Both the position numbers and the translations under genes were made by a program. A DNA stretch of 64,000 nt from Sphingomonas abietis (lineage in GTDB: Bacteria; Pseudomonadota; Alphaproteobacteria; Sphingomonadales; Sphingomonadaceae), in assembly GCF_027625475.1 (NCBI RefSeq), contig NZ_CP115174.1, forward strand, positions 62,001 through 126,000. Reading direction: 5' to 3'. The notes under the pieces were generated by a model. The model was not told the DNA's origin and did not search any database. It saw nothing but the letters and a program-made list of their open reading frames with translations. Positions 8,426 to 18,743 of the stretch are shown here, piece after piece. Every line of letters starts with the position of its first letter. The stretch's first letter is position 1.

Positions 8426-9199
8426 ATGGGCATGACCGACGACGATATCCGACTGGCCGAGCGACTGGCCGATGCGGCCGGCGCCGCGATCCGCCCCTTC
8501 TTCCGCGCCCGCTTCGATCTGGAGCAGAAGGCCGATGCCTCGCCTGTCACCGAGGCCGATCGCGCCGCCGAGGCGGCGATGCGCGCGATCATCGAGGCCG
8601 AGCGACCGGAAGACGGCATCATCGGCGAGGAATATGGTGTGGTGCGCGGGGAGGCCGAGCGTTTGTGGGTGCTCGACCCGATCGACGGCACCCGCGCCTT
8701 CGTCACCGGCCGGCCGCTGTTCGGCACGCTGATCGCGCTGCTGGAAGGCGGCAGCCCGGTGCTGGGCATTATCGACCAGCCCATCCTCGGCGAGCGCTGG
8801 ATCGGCGCCGCCGGCCGGCCGACGCGCTTCAACGGCGGGATCGTCGGCACGCGCCATTGCACCGATCTCGCCGAAGCCCGGTTCGGCAGTACCGCGCCCG
8901 CCGCGTTCAGCGTGGACGAGAATGCCGCCTATGCGCGCGTCACCCGCGATGCGCGTGACGCGATCTGGGGCGGCGACTGCTATAATTACGGGCTGGTCGC
9001 GCTCGGTCAGCTCGACGGCGTGATCGAGGCGAACCTGAAGCTCTATGATTTCGCTGCGCTGGTGCCGGTGGTCGAGGGCGCGGGCGGCGTGATGCGGGAT
9101 TGGCAGGGCGCGCCGCTCGACCGGGGCAGCGACGGCCGCGTGGTGGCGCTCGGCGATGCCCGACTGCTCGATCCCGTGCTGGAGCGGCTGGGCGGCTGA
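8426..9199 (+). CDS. hisN: Histidinol-phosphatase, inositol-monophosphatase type
   Basis: A 257-residue member of the inositol monophosphatase superfamily. The Mg2+ motifs are GEE (67-69) and DPIDGTRAF (84-92), and the later WGGDCYNYGLVALG segment is typical of the HisN subgroup, which hydrolyses histidinol phosphate, rather than of SuhB or CysQ. The start could be the ATG at 8426 or the one two codons later (8432); the second has slightly better context to MTDDDIRLAERLAD. It is divergent from the VOC gene and convergent with the AsmA gene (8-bp gap). Confidence 0.9.
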   Translation: MGMTDDDIRLAERLADAAGAAIRPFFRARFDLEQKADASPVTEADRAAEAAMRAIIEAERPEDGIIGEEYGVVRGEAERLWVLDPIDGTRAFVTGRPLFGTLIALLEGGSPVLGIIDQPILGERWIGAAGRPTRFNGGIVGTRHCTDLAEARFGSTAPAAFSVDENAAYARVTRDARDAIWGGDCYNYGLVALGQLDGVIEANLKLYDFAALVPVVEGAGGVMRDWQGAPLDRGSDGRVVALGDARLLDPVLERLGG

Positions 9200-9207
9200 C
9201 GCGCCGG

Positions 9208-11325
9208 CTAGAAGATACCGAGGATCTTCTTTTTCTTCTTGGGCTGGGCGGCCTTCTGGCCGTTCGTGCCCTTGGTGCCGAGCGCCTTGATGTCCTGGCC
9301 CTTGGTGGTGCGCTGGGCGGACGCCGGCGCCGCTGCGAGGATCGGGCCGCAGGCCGCGCTCTTGGCGTCGCCCGGATCGACGAAGGCCAGCACCGAGGCG
9401 AACGGCGTCGCCACCAGCCCGAGCGCGACCGCCGCACCGCCGCGCGCGAGCAGTTGCGGGGTGACGATGCCGAGCTTGGGCGCCGCGAAATAACCGCCGA
9501 TATTGACCGGGGATTGGCCGGAGAAGACCGAGAATTTCTTGGCATCGGCCCTGAACTGGATGTTCATCGACTCGTCCTGGAAGCTGAAGCCACCCTTTGC
9601 GGTCATCACATTGGCGTCGGTATCGATCAGGATCGGGTCGGCGGCCGCGACGCCTTTCTTCACGGTGAAGGCGATCAGGCCGCAATTGATGTGGACCGGC
9701 TTCTTGAGCTTCTTCTGGAGCAGGCGCTGCACGAACACGCCGATATCGAATTCGGCGAGCTGGACGTTGCGCGTCCAGAAATCGCCGGCCGGGATGATGA
9801 TGGCGATGCGGCCATCGGAGGTCGCCAGCGACTTGCGCACCGAATCGCCGGTGCCGTGCATCTTCACGCGTGCCGCGATGGTGCCGGTGGTGCCCGATTC
9901 GTCCACGCCCCAGCCGGCGAGTAGCCTGCCCATCGGCGTCGGCGACAGCCGGATGTCGTAATCGGTGACGACCGCCGGATCACGCGCGTTGAGGGTGATG
10001 TCGGCGGCGAGATGCCCGCCCGAGACGTCCATCGTCATCGGCGAAAGGGTGAGCAAATTGTGATCGAGGTCGAGCGTCAGCGCGACGTTGGAGACCGGCA
10101 CGTGCGGCGCCCGGATTGTCGCCACCTTGTAGATCACATGGGCGTCGAACGCCTTGAGCGCCTCGGCGCGCAGGGGGGCGTCGGGCAGGATGCGCGGGTG
10201 GTCGGTCTTGGACTGGGTGGTCGCCGCCGCCGTCGGCCCCTTGGCAGCGAGCGCGGTGGGATCATAGCCGATGAACGGCCCGATATCGATGATATCGACC
10301 TTCCGGGAGGCGATGTCCGCATCGACGCGAAGCCGGTCATGGGGCAGCGAGATGGTCATCTGCCCGGCAAGATCGCTGTCGCCGAAGGCACCGGCGAGAT
10401 GCGCGAACTTCCAGTCGCCGCCCTCCTTGGTCAGGTGCGATTTGAAGTGATAGGCGCGGGTATCGGGGATCACGACGCCGAGCAGGTCGAACAGCAGCCG
10501 CGCATTCGGGCCGCGAACCGCGACATTGAGGTCCGATCCCTCGATCTGGGTGGCGGCGGGCAGCGTACCGGCGACATCCAGATGGGTCGCGCCGGTCAAC
10601 GCGTGCAGCTCGAGCTGGGTCTTGCCGAGCGTGATCGTGGAATTGGGCGACAGCAGCGCGCCGGTGTTGGTGAACGGATGGCCGCGCAGCGTGCCGTCGC
10701 CGGTGAAATGGATCGCATTGTTGATGCTGGTGCCGGTCGACTGGATCGTGTCGAGCCGCTGGTCGGTCGCCAGCAGCATCTGCGGATCGCGGTAACGGAC
10801 GGTGGTTCCGGCCGCCATCGCACGCTCTATCACCGGCATCTGGAAGGGCGCGCCCTTCTTGTTCGGATCGCCGAAGGTCCATGTGTTGTGGAGGTGGGCC
10901 TTGTCCCACTCGGCATCGATCGCGGCGTTGGTCAGGTTGAGCCAGCGCGCATGGCGGGCGCCGAAGATCAGCCGGATCGTCGAGATGCGGGTATCGATAT
11001 GATCGGCGGTGAGGAAATTCGGCTTCGAGGCCCAGCCGGGGTTCGACACGCTCAGCCCGTCGGCGACGAACTTGACGTTGATCGGATCGAGATAGAGCTG
11101 GAAATCGCCGGCGACCGTGACCTGCCGTTCGGTCAGGCTGGAGGCGATGCTCTCGAACCGATGCTTGAGGAAGCGGCCCTTGGTGACGAACAGGATCGCC
11201 CAGGCAAGGACGATCAGCCCGATCAGGATGGCGATCACCGAGAGGCCGTAGCCGACCGGGCGGTGCCAGCGCCGGTGCGAGCCGACGGGATGCTGCTCTG
11301 CGGCCGGGGGTGATGCCATGGTCAT
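9208..11325 (-). CDS. AsmA-family inner-membrane-anchored envelope protein
   Basis: A protein of about 705 residues with one N-terminal span (YGLSVIAILIGLIVLAWAIL) followed by a long periplasmic region with AsmA features: the early TVAGDFQLYLDPINVKFVADG strand, NPGWASKPNF, and a C-terminal AsmA-like domain. AsmA-type proteins are thought to form bridges for phospholipid transport or to influence outer-membrane assembly; that role here is by family only. The C-terminus is unusually lysine-rich (PKKKKKILGIF), after an Ala/Lys/Gly-rich linker. Start candidates are ATG 11325 or 11319; upstream codons look non-coding. It is divergent from rpmI-rplT. Confidence 0.88.
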   Translation of the reverse strand: MTMASPPAAEQHPVGSHRRWHRPVGYGLSVIAILIGLIVLAWAILFVTKGRFLKHRFESIASSLTERQVTVAGDFQLYLDPINVKFVADGLSVSNPGWASKPNFLTADHIDTRISTIRLIFGARHARWLNLTNAAIDAEWDKAHLHNTWTFGDPNKKGAPFQMPVIERAMAAGTTVRYRDPQMLLATDQRLDTIQSTGTSINNAIHFTGDGTLRGHPFTNTGALLSPNSTITLGKTQLELHALTGATHLDVAGTLPAATQIEGSDLNVAVRGPNARLLFDLLGVVIPDTRAYHFKSHLTKEGGDWKFAHLAGAFGDSDLAGQMTISLPHDRLRVDADIASRKVDIIDIGPFIGYDPTALAAKGPTAAATTQSKTDHPRILPDAPLRAEALKAFDAHVIYKVATIRAPHVPVSNVALTLDLDHNLLTLSPMTMDVSGGHLAADITLNARDPAVVTDYDIRLSPTPMGRLLAGWGVDESGTTGTIAARVKMHGTGDSVRKSLATSDGRIAIIIPAGDFWTRNVQLAEFDIGVFVQRLLQKKLKKPVHINCGLIAFTVKKGVAAADPILIDTDANVMTAKGGFSFQDESMNIQFRADAKKFSVFSGQSPVNIGGYFAAPKLGIVTPQLLARGGAAVALGLVATPFASVLAFVDPGDAKSAACGPILAAAPASAQRTTKGQDIKALGTKGTNGQKAAQPKKKKKILGIF

Positions 11326-11369
11326 GAGGCAGGAGAACGGCCGCGCCACCGCTCTGTTCCGACAGGTGG

Positions 11370-11398
11370 TTGCATGCAACCGGCTTTGACCCTATAGG
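11370..11398 (+). promoter_or_regulatory. Probable sigma-70 promoter for rpmI-rplT
   Basis: TTGCAT (11370-11375) and TATAGG (11393-11398) are separated by 17 bp, a good match for a housekeeping promoter. Transcription would begin near 11405, leaving a leader of about 95 nt before rpmI. That leader is GC-rich but shows no ribosomal-protein operator I recognise. Confidence 0.5.
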
Positions 11399-11499
11399 CC
11401 CGCCCTTCGATCGAGGGATGGTCCGGCCAGTGTGGGCTGCCGTGTCCTGTCCGCAATCGACCGGTCCCAGTTCCGGGGCCACCTTACGAGGAGTCGAAA

Positions 11500-11703
11500 A
11501 TGCCCAAGCTCAAGACGAAGAGCGGCGTGAAGAAGCGCTTCAAGCTCACCGCCACCGGCAAGGTGAAGCATGGTGTGGCCGGCAAGCGCCACCGCCTGAT
11601 CAGCCACAATTCCAAGTACATCCGCACCAACCGCGGCACCAGCGTGCTTTCCGAGGCGGATACGCCCCGGATCAAGCTCTGGGCGCCCTACGGTCTGAAC
11701 TGA
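11500..11703 (+). CDS. rpmI: 50S ribosomal protein L35
   Basis: A 67-residue basic protein, starting [20 protein letters not shown] and containing [15 protein letters not shown] residues, an exact fit to bacterial L35 in length and pattern. A GAGGAG Shine-Dalgarno (inside TACGAGGAGTCG) precedes the ATG. It is part of the large ribosomal subunit and is followed after 13 bp by rplT. Confidence 0.98.
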   Translation: MPKLKTKSGVKKRFKLTATGKVKHGVAGKRHRLISHNSKYIRTNRGTSVLSEADTPRIKLWAPYGLN

Positions 11704-11716
11704 GGAGTACTGACAC

Positions 11717-12094
11717 ATGGCACGCGTAAAGCGGGGTACGACCACCCGCGCCAAGCATAACCGGATCCTGGACGCAGCGAAGGGCTATTACGGCCGTCGC
11801 AAGAACACGATCCGCATCGCCCGTCAGGCCGTCGAGAAGGCCGGCCAGTACGCCTATCGCGATCGCAAGGTGAAGAAGCGCTCGTTCCGCGCGCTCTGGA
11901 TCCAGCGTATCAACGCGGCAGTGCGCGCCGAGGGCCTCACCTATGGCGTGTTCATGCACGGCCTCAAGCTGGCCGGCGTCGAACTGGACCGGAAGGTTCT
12001 GGCCGATCTCGCCATGAACGAGGGCCAGGCGTTCAGCGCGATCATCGCGCAGTCCAAGGCGGCTCTGCCCGAGGGCGCGCGCGTCGCGGCATAA
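11717..12094 (+). CDS. rplT: 50S ribosomal protein L20
   Basis: A 125-residue basic protein with the L20 signature (MARVKRG start, [40 protein letters not shown]). It binds 23S rRNA early in 50S assembly and in other bacteria represses its own operon by binding its leader. The tail is a few residues longer than in E. coli. The gene ends 24 bp before an intrinsic terminator, which separates it from pheST. Confidence 0.98.
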   Translation: MARVKRGTTTRAKHNRILDAAKGYYGRRKNTIRIARQAVEKAGQYAYRDRKVKKRSFRALWIQRINAAVRAEGLTYGVFMHGLKLAGVELDRKVLADLAMNEGQAFSAIIAQSKAALPEGARVAA

Positions 12095-12118
12095 GCCGAT
12101 ACGCTGAAGGCTCTTCAA

Positions 12119-12158
12119 GGGGCGCGGTGGCCGATGGTCGCCGCGCCCTTTGCTTTTT
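12119..12158 (+). terminator. Intrinsic terminator after rplT
   Basis: An 8-bp perfect stem GGGCGCGG (12120-12127) / CCGCGCCC (12141-12148), extendable by G-C and G-T pairs, is followed by a T-rich run TTTGCTTTTT (12149-12158). This is the clearest rho-independent terminator in the first half of the window. A second 7-bp hairpin (12162-12168 with 12183-12189) lies between it and pheS. Confidence 0.8.
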
Positions 12159-12210
12159 GGGGTCGGCCTGTCCTAAGGGCTCGGCCGACATTCCCGGATC
12201 TGGACCTGCC

Positions 12211-13299
12211 ATGACCACCGATATCGACCAGTTGCAGGGCGACCTGCTGAGCGCCATCGCCGCCGCCCCGAATCTGGAAGGGCTGGAGGCGGCCCGTGTC
12301 CATGCGCTCGGCAAGCAGGGCGCGGTGACGGCGCTGCTCAAGACGCTCGGCGCGATGGCGCCCGAGGAGCGGCAGGCCCAGGGCCCGCGCATCCAGGGGC
12401 TGCGCGAGGCGGTGACCGCCGCGATCGCCGCGAAGAAGGCCGAGATGGAGCGCGCCGTGCTCGATGCGCGGCTCGCCTCCGAGACGCTCGACATGTCGCT
12501 TCCGGTGGCAGGCACGGCCGGCGGATCGGTGCATCCCGTTTCCCAGGTGATGGACGAGCTGGCGGAGATCTTTGCCGATCTCGGCTTCGCGGTTGCCACC
12601 GGCCCCGAGATCGAGGACGACTGGCACAATTTCACCGCGCTCAACATCCCGGAGAGCCATCCGGCGCGCGCGATGCATGACACCTTTTACTTCGACAAGG
12701 TCGATGGTGAGGGCAGGAAGATGCTGCTCCGCACGCACACTTCACCCGTCCAGATCCGCACGATGGTGACGCAGAAGCCGCCGATCCGGATCATCGCGCC
12801 TGGCCGCACCTATCGTTCGGACAGCGACGCCACCCACACCCCGATGTTCCACCAGGTCGAGGGGCTGGTGATCGATCGCGGGATCACGATGGGCCATCTC
12901 AAATGGACCCTCGAGACCTTCGTGAAGGCCTTTTTCGAGCGCGACGACATCGTGCTGCGGCTGCGGCCGAGCTATTTTCCCTTCACCGAGCCCTCGATGG
13001 AGGTCGATGTCGGCTATACGCTGGTGAAGGGCAAGCGCGTGATCGGCGGCGCCGAGCCCGATGGCTGGATGGAAATCCTGGGCAGCGGCATGGTCCATCC
13101 CGAGGTGATCGCCGCCTGCGGGCTCGATCCCGAGGAATGGCAAGGCTTCGCCTTCGGCTGCGGCATCGATCGTCTCGCGATGCTCAAATATGGCATGGAC
13201 GATCTGCGCGCCTTCTTCGACGGCGATCTGCGCTGGCTGCGCCATTATGGCTTCGCGGCGCTCGACATACCCACCATCGCGCAGGGAGTCGGCGCATGA
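12211..13299 (+). CDS. pheS: Phenylalanyl-tRNA synthetase alpha subunit
   Basis: A 362-residue class II synthetase subunit. It has the N-terminal coiled-coil arm, the motif 2 region with [24 protein letters not shown] and [21 protein letters not shown], and the C-terminal motif 3 [17 protein letters not shown]. With PheT it forms the alpha2-beta2 enzyme that charges tRNA-Phe. The ATG at 12211 is preceded by only a weak GGA-type site. The stop overlaps the pheT ATG (ATGA), which is common for pheST. Confidence 0.97.
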   Translation: MTTDIDQLQGDLLSAIAAAPNLEGLEAARVHALGKQGAVTALLKTLGAMAPEERQAQGPRIQGLREAVTAAIAAKKAEMERAVLDARLASETLDMSLPVAGTAGGSVHPVSQVMDELAEIFADLGFAVATGPEIEDDWHNFTALNIPESHPARAMHDTFYFDKVDGEGRKMLLRTHTSPVQIRTMVTQKPPIRIIAPGRTYRSDSDATHTPMFHQVEGLVIDRGITMGHLKWTLETFVKAFFERDDIVLRLRPSYFPFTEPSMEVDVGYTLVKGKRVIGGAEPDGWMEILGSGMVHPEVIAACGLDPEEWQGFAFGCGIDRLAMLKYGMDDLRAFFDGDLRWLRHYGFAALDIPTIAQGVGA

Positions 13300-15680
13300 A
13301 GTTCACCCTGAGCTGGCTCAAGGAGCATCTCGACACGCAGGCCGACGCGGTCGCCGTGGCGGACGCGCTCAACCGCATCGGGCTGGAGGTGGAGGAGGTC
13401 TCCAACCCCGCCGACGTGCTGCGCCCGTTCAAGATCGCGAAGGTGCTCACCGCCGCGCCGCATCCGCAGGCGGACAAGTTGCAGGTGCTGTCGGTCGATG
13501 CGGGTGACGGGCCGTTGCAGGTGGTCTGCGGCGCGCCGAACGCGCGCGCGGGTCTGGTCGGCATTTTCGGCGCGCCGGGCACCTGGGTGCCGGGGCCGGA
13601 CATGACGCTGAAGGTCGCCGCGATCCGCGGGGTCGAATCGAACGGCATGATGTGCTCGTTCCGCGAGCTGCTGCTCGGCGAGGATCATGACGGCATCGTC
13701 GAGCTGCCCGCGGATGCGCCGGTCGGCACCAGCTACGCCGAATGGGCGGGGCTGGACGATCCGCTGTTCGACATCGCGATCACCCCCAACCGACAGGATT
13801 GCATGGGCGTGCGCGGCATCGCCCGCGATCTCGCCGCTTTCGGCCTCGGCACGCTCAAGCCGCTGCACGATGTCTATCGCATGGCCTCGCTCGATCCGAT
13901 CGCGGGCGATGATCCCGCGCTGGACGTGCGGATCGACGATGTCGAAGGATGCCCGGCCTTCTTCGCGCAGGCGGTGGCGGGCGTGACCAATGGCGCCTCG
14001 CCCGAGTGGATGGCGCGCCGGCTCCAGGCGATCGGCCAGAAGCCGATCTCGATGCTGGTCGACATCACCAATTTCGTCTCAATCGATCTCGGCCGCCCGC
14101 TCCACGTCTATGACCGCGCGAAGCTCGCCGGTGCGCTGGTCGCGCGCAAGGCGAGCGACGGTGAGCAGGTCGTCGCGCTCAACGGCAAGACCTACACGCT
14201 CGACGGCTCGATGACCGTGATCGCCGACGACGCGATGGTCCACGATATCGCGGGCATCATGGGCGGCGCGCATTCGGGCGTGTCCGAGGGCACCACCGAC
14301 GTGCTGATCGAATGCGCCTATTTCGATCCCGACCATATCGCGCTCGCCGGCCAGAAGCTGGCGCTGACCAGCGATGCCCGCCAGCGCTTCGAGCGCGGCG
14401 TCGATCCGGCCTTCCTCGATGCGGGGCTGGCGATCGCGACGAAGCTGGTGCTCGATCATGGCGGCGGCCGCGCCAGCGCGATCACCCGCGCCGGCCAACC
14501 GCCGGTCGCGCCGCGCACGCTCGCCTTCGATCCGGCGAAGACGCGGACGCTGGGCGGCATGGATGTGGCCATCGACCGGCAGAAGGCGATCCTCGAACGG
14601 CTCGGCTTCGGTGTCTCCGACGATTTCACCGTCACCATCCCGAGCTGGCGTCGCGATATCGACGGCACCGCCGATCTGGTGGAAGAGGTGATCCGCATCG
14701 AGGGGCTGGACAATCTCCCCGCGGTGCCGCTGCCGCGCGCCGAGGGCGTTGCCCGCCCGACCGCGACGCCCGAGCAGCGCACCGAGCGCAAGGCGCGCCG
14801 CATGGCTGCCGCGCGCGGCTTCGCCGAGGCGGTGACGTGGAGCTTTCTCTCCGAGAAGGAGGCGGCGGTGTTCGGTGGCGGCCATTGGACGCTCGCCAAC
14901 CCGATCTCCGAGGATCTCAAGGTGATGCGCCCGTCGCTCATCCCGGGGCTTGCCCGCGCCGCGCAGCGCAACCGCGATCGTGGCGAAAAGTCGGTACGGC
15001 TGTTCGAGCTCGGCCGTCGCTATCTGGGAGAGGCAGAGCGCTCGACCTTGACCGTGCTGATCGCCGGCGAGGCCCAAGGCCGCGACTGGCGTTCGGGCAA
15101 GGCTCGCGCGGCCGACGCCTTCGATGCCAAGGCCGAAGCGGTGGCAATCCTCGCCGCGGCGGGCGCGCCGGTCGATCGGCTCCAGCTGGTCGGGGCCGGT
15201 GGCGACACTTGGCATCCGGGGCGCTCGGGCCAGCTCGGCCTCGGCCCCAAGATGATCCTCGCCACCTTCGGCGAGCTGCATCCCGAGACGGTGAAGGGCC
15301 TCGATGTCGAGGGGCCGGTGGTCGCCGCCGAAATCTATCTCGACGCGATCCCGGTCAAGCGCGATGCCGGGCGAACCCGTCCCGTCTATGCGCCGTCGGC
15401 GTTGCAGGCGGTGCGGCGCGACTTCGCCTTCCTGGTGCCCGCCGATCTCGCCGCCGACAGGCTGACCCGCGCCATCGCCGGGGCGGACAGGCAGGCGATC
15501 GTCGAGGTATCGCTGTTCGACGTCTTCACCGGCGCCGGCGTGCCCGAAGGGCAGAAATCGTTGGGCGTCGAGGTGGTGCTCCAGCCGACCGACAAGAGCT
15601 TCGACGAGGCCGGGTTGAAGGCGATCGCCGACAGGATCGTCGCGGCGGCGGCGAAGCAGGGCGCGACGCTGCGCGGCTGA
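13296..15680 (+). CDS. pheT: Phenylalanyl-tRNA synthetase beta subunit
   Basis: A 794-residue beta subunit with the full bacterial domain order. A tRNA-binding OB fold is near residues 40-150 ([26 protein letters not shown]). It is followed by the B3/B4 editing region with [19 protein letters not shown], the B5 domain, the catalytic-like core, and a C-terminal ferredoxin-fold anticodon-binding domain ([15 protein letters not shown]). Translation is coupled to pheS by a four-base overlap. It converges on metW, with an inverted-repeat element in between. Confidence 0.97.
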   Translation: MKFTLSWLKEHLDTQADAVAVADALNRIGLEVEEVSNPADVLRPFKIAKVLTAAPHPQADKLQVLSVDAGDGPLQVVCGAPNARAGLVGIFGAPGTWVPGPDMTLKVAAIRGVESNGMMCSFRELLLGEDHDGIVELPADAPVGTSYAEWAGLDDPLFDIAITPNRQDCMGVRGIARDLAAFGLGTLKPLHDVYRMASLDPIAGDDPALDVRIDDVEGCPAFFAQAVAGVTNGASPEWMARRLQAIGQKPISMLVDITNFVSIDLGRPLHVYDRAKLAGALVARKASDGEQVVALNGKTYTLDGSMTVIADDAMVHDIAGIMGGAHSGVSEGTTDVLIECAYFDPDHIALAGQKLALTSDARQRFERGVDPAFLDAGLAIATKLVLDHGGGRASAITRAGQPPVAPRTLAFDPAKTRTLGGMDVAIDRQKAILERLGFGVSDDFTVTIPSWRRDIDGTADLVEEVIRIEGLDNLPAVPLPRAEGVARPTATPEQRTERKARRMAAARGFAEAVTWSFLSEKEAAVFGGGHWTLANPISEDLKVMRPSLIPGLARAAQRNRDRGEKSVRLFELGRRYLGEAERSTLTVLIAGEAQGRDWRSGKARAADAFDAKAEAVAILAAAGAPVDRLQLVGAGGDTWHPGRSGQLGLGPKMILATFGELHPETVKGLDVEGPVVAAEIYLDAIPVKRDAGRTRPVYAPSALQAVRRDFAFLVPADLAADRLTRAIAGADRQAIVEVSLFDVFTGAGVPEGQKSLGVEVVLQPTDKSFDEAGLKAIADRIVAAAAKQGATLRG

Positions 15681-15696
15681 GCGCCCGACCCGCTAT

Positions 15697-15779
15697 CCGT
15701 TCGCGCTGAGCGCAGTCGAAGTGCGTGCTTCAAGCCTGGCGCATGCAGCATGTCCTTTGACTGCGCTCAGGACGATCGG
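15697..15779. repeat. Extragenic inverted repeat of the GCTGAGCGCAGTCGAAG type
   Basis: Two near-copies of a roughly 26-bp sequence face each other: 15697-15722 on the plus strand (core CTGAGCGCAGTCGAAG) and 15754-15779 reading CTGAGCGCAGTCAAAG on the minus strand. They can fold into a long hairpin in the gap between convergent pheT and metW. Similar CTGAGC...GTCGAAG elements recur in intergenic regions of sphingomonad genomes as I recall them. The element may act as a bidirectional terminator. Only this one copy is visible in the window. Confidence 0.65.
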
Positions 15780-15809
15780 ATGTTGGCAGGGCGGTATGCC
15801 GACCGGAGA

Positions 15810-16415
15810 TCAGCGCCGGATCAGGAACACCGCATGTTCGGCGCGGAAGTTCGCTGCCCATTCGCTGGTCAGTCGGTCGCCGTTGAGGAACCAGGCGCCC
15901 TCGGTGACGATGGCGCGGGCCTTCAGGAAGGCGCGGAAATCGTCGATGGTCAGGTGATGGATGTTGGGGGTGGCGTACCACGCCACCGGCAGCGTCCGTG
16001 TCACCGGCATCCGCCCGCCCCACAACAACGACGCGCGCACCCGCCAGTAGGCGAAGTTGGGGAAGGAGACGAAGGCGCGCCCGCCGATGCGCAGCAGCTC
16101 GTCGAGCACCTTGTCGGGCGCGCGCGTCGTCTGGAGCGTCTGGCTGAGGATGGCGTAATCGAAGGCGTTGGAGGGATAGCCCGCCAGATCGACATCGGCG
16201 TCGCCCTGCACCACCGAGAGGCCGCGCGCCACCGCGCTGGCGACGTTGCCGGCATCGATCTCGATGCCCCGCGCATCGACCCCGGCATGATCGCGCAGCG
16301 CCGCCATCAGCGCGCCGTCGCCGCACCCGATGTCGAGCGCGCGGCTGCCTGGCGCGACATGGTCGGCGATGATCCGCAGATCGGGGCGGAGAGCGAGAAG
16401 CGCCTGGCCGTTCAC
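15810..16415 (-). CDS. metW: Methionine biosynthesis protein MetW
   Basis: A 201-residue methyltransferase-fold protein with the SAM motif [11 protein letters not shown] (26-36) and the MetW-specific [26 protein letters not shown] and [11 protein letters not shown] segments. MetW is genetically and physically associated with MetX in many proteobacteria and supports homoserine acyltransferase activity. Its GTG start overlaps the metX stop (GTGA), confirming the metX-metW unit. Confidence 0.95.
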   Translation of the reverse strand: MNGQALLALRPDLRIIADHVAPGSRALDIGCGDGALMAALRDHAGVDARGIEIDAGNVASAVARGLSVVQGDADVDLAGYPSNAFDYAILSQTLQTTRAPDKVLDELLRIGGRAFVSFPNFAYWRVRASLLWGGRMPVTRTLPVAWYATPNIHHLTIDDFRAFLKARAIVTEGAWFLNGDRLTSEWAANFRAEHAVFLIRR

Positions 16416-17527
16416 AAGCCGCCCGCCTTCAGGAAGCCGTCGACGACGCGGAACAGCTCGGGCACGTCGAGCAGGAAGGCGTCATGGCCGAAGGGGGAGG
16501 ACAGCTCCACAAAGCTTGCCGCCGCGCCGGCGGCGTTCAAGGCCTGCACGATGCTGCGCGATTCGCGGGTCGGGTAGAGCCAGTCGGTATCGAAGGAGAC
16601 GAGGCAGAAGCGCGTCTTGGTGCCGCGGAAGGCATTGGCGAGCAGCCCGCCATGCTCTTCGGCGAGATCGAAATAGTCCATCGCGCGGGTGATATAGAGA
16701 TAGGAGTTGGCGTCGAAGCGATCGACGAAGCTCAGCCCCTGGTGGCGCAGATAGCTCTCCACCTGGAAATCGGCGTCGAAGCCGAAGCCCTTTGATTCAC
16801 GCGCCTGAAGCTTGCGGCCGAATTTCTCGGTGAGCCCGTCCTCGGACAGGTAGGTGATGTGCGCCGCCATCCGCGCCACCGCCAAGCCATCGGCAGGGGG
16901 ATCGTTGCTCGCATAATAGTCGCCGCCGCGCCATTTGGGATCGGCCATGATCGCCTGTCGCCCGACCTCGTGGAAGGCGATGTTCTGCGCCGAATGACGC
17001 GCCGCGCTGGCGACGATCACCGCCGAGCGGACCCGCTCCGGATAGGTCGCGGCCCATTCGAGCACCTGCATCCCGCCCATCGATCCGCCGACCGTGGTCA
17101 GTACGCGCACGCCGAGGTGATCGAGCAGCATCGCCTGCGCGCGCACCATGTCGCGGATGGTGATGACCGGGAAGCGCATCGCATAGGGCTGGCCGTCGGC
17201 GGCAGCCGTCGCCGGGCCGGAGCTGCCCATGCACGATCCCAGCACGTTGGCGCAGACGATGAAATGGCGGGCCGGGTCGATCGGCTTGCCCTCGCCGACC
17301 ATGCGCGTCCACCAGCCCGGCTTGCCGGTGACGGGGTGGAGGCTGGCGACATGCTGGTCGCCGGTCAGCGCATGGCAGATCAGGATGGCGTTGGAGGCAT
17401 CGCCGTTCAGCGTGCCGTAGGTTTCGTAGCCGATGGTGACGGGCGTGAGGATCTGCCCGCCATCGAGCGCGAGCGGCCCCGGCAGGGTGACGCTGCGCTG
17501 GGTTCCGAAACGCTGATCATGCTCCAT
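16412..17527 (-). CDS. metX: Homoserine O-acyltransferase MetX
   Basis: A 371-residue alpha/beta hydrolase that activates homoserine for methionine synthesis. Seen are GYETYGTLN, the nucleophile elbow VGGSMGG (Ser149), and the late Asp and His positions in [10 protein letters not shown] and FGHDAFLL. Acetyl- versus succinyl-CoA preference cannot be read with certainty. I use the ATG at 17525-17527 (MEHDQRF); a GTG lies directly upstream. A TTGACA hexamer (minus strand, 17566-17561) could be its -35, but the -10 is poor. No SAM riboswitch core is seen in the 120-bp divergent gap to hisC. Confidence 0.93.
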   Translation of the reverse strand: MEHDQRFGTQRSVTLPGPLALDGGQILTPVTIGYETYGTLNGDASNAILICHALTGDQHVASLHPVTGKPGWWTRMVGEGKPIDPARHFIVCANVLGSCMGSSGPATAAADGQPYAMRFPVITIRDMVRAQAMLLDHLGVRVLTTVGGSMGGMQVLEWAATYPERVRSAVIVASAARHSAQNIAFHEVGRQAIMADPKWRGGDYYASNDPPADGLAVARMAAHITYLSEDGLTEKFGRKLQARESKGFGFDADFQVESYLRHQGLSFVDRFDANSYLYITRAMDYFDLAEEHGGLLANAFRGTKTRFCLVSFDTDWLYPTRESRSIVQALNAAGAAASFVELSSPFGHDAFLLDVPELFRVVDGFLKAGGL

Positions 17528-17648
17528 CACCGCTGCGCGCTACGGGCGCGCGGGGGCGGGTGTCAATCGCCCTGCGTGCGGTGCCGTGCATCCCCTCTGC
17601 GATCGTCGGCCGTTCCCTCGCCCTCCATTCGCCGCTACAGCCGCCAGC

Positions 17649-18743
17649 ATGACCATGCTGACCCCCAAGCCCTGGATCGACGCGATCGCGCCCTATGTGC
17701 CCGGCCGCTCCACCACCGACAGCGGCGTGAAGGCCGCCAAGCTCTCGTCCAACGAGAATCCGCTAGGCACCGCACCGGCTGTCCGTGAGGCGTTCGCGAC
17801 GGCGGCGGCGACGCTCGATCGCTATCCCGATGCCGGAGCGACCGAACTGCGCGACGCCATCGCGGCGCATTACGGGCTCGATGCGGATCGGGTGATCCAC
17901 GGCACCGGATCGGACGAGGTGCTCCACCTCGCCGCCGGTGCGTTCGCCGGGCTGGGCGATGAAGTATTGTTCGTGCGCTACGGTTTCTCGGTCTATCCGA
18001 TCGCGGCGCGGCGCGTAGGCGCGGCGCCGATCGAGGCGCCGGATGTCGATTACGCCACCGACGTCGATGCGCTGCTCGCCGCGGTGACGCCGAAGACGCG
18101 GGTCGTCTATCTCGCCAACCCCAACAACCCGACCGGCACCTATCTGCCCAAGGACGAGCTGGCGCGCCTCCACGCCGGCATCCCGGCGGATTGCCTGTTC
18201 GTCGTCGATCAGGCCTATGCCGAATATCTGGCGCCGGAGGATGACGACGGTGCCTTCGAACTGGCGAAGACTGCCTCGAACGTGCTGGTCACGCGCACCT
18301 TCTCGAAGATCTTCGGATTGGCGGCGGAGCGGATCGGCTGGGGCTATGGCCCCGCCCCGGTGATCGAGGCGATGCACAAGATCCGCGCCCCGTTCAACGT
18401 CACCACCGCCGGCCAGAGCGCGGCGATCGCCAGCCTGAAGGCGACCGATTTCGTCGAGGCGAGCCGCGTCCACAATGCGCAGTGGCTTGGCTGGATGAGC
18501 GACGAGATCGCCAAGCTTTCCAATGCCGGCCTCCGCGCGGTGCCGTCCAAGGCCAATTTCCTGCTCGTGCTGTTCGAGGGACAGGTGAGCGCCGAGGAAG
18601 CCTATACCGGGCTGATGGAGCGCGGCTTCATCGTGCGCTGGCTGCCGGGCCAGGGGCTGCGGCATGGCCTGCGCATCTCGGTCGGCACCGAGGCGCAGAC
18701 GCGCGGGCTGATCGACGCGCTCCGCGAAATCGTCGGCGCCTAG
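17649..18743 (+). CDS. hisC: Histidinol-phosphate aminotransferase
   Basis: A 364-residue PLP-dependent fold-type I aminotransferase. It shows LSSNENPLGTAP, GTGSDEVLHLAAGAF, NPNNPTGTYLP, DQAYAEY and the PLP-lysine stretch TFSKIFGLAAERIGWG, the HisC pattern. It transaminates imidazole-acetol phosphate in histidine synthesis. Because it is directly abutted by a prephenate dehydrogenase gene (TAG followed at once by ATG), it probably doubles as an aromatic aminotransferase, as reported for the Zymomonas homologue. Start ATG 17649 is chosen over the ATG two codons later. Confidence 0.93.
   Translation: MTMLTPKPWIDAIAPYVPGRSTTDSGVKAAKLSSNENPLGTAPAVREAFATAAATLDRYPDAGATELRDAIAAHYGLDADRVIHGTGSDEVLHLAAGAFAGLGDEVLFVRYGFSVYPIAARRVGAAPIEAPDVDYATDVDALLAAVTPKTRVVYLANPNNPTGTYLPKDELARLHAGIPADCLFVVDQAYAEYLAPEDDDGAFELAKTASNVLVTRTFSKIFGLAAERIGWGYGPAPVIEAMHKIRAPFNVTTAGQSAAIASLKATDFVEASRVHNAQWLGWMSDEIAKLSNAGLRAVPSKANFLLVLFEGQVSAEEAYTGLMERGFIVRWLPGQGLRHGLRISVGTEAQTRGLIDALREIVGA

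Noticed and set aside
17528..17648. SAM riboswitch upstream of metX
   Set aside because: I looked on the minus strand for SAM-II or other SAM riboswitch cores and found none; the leader is short and very GC-rich.
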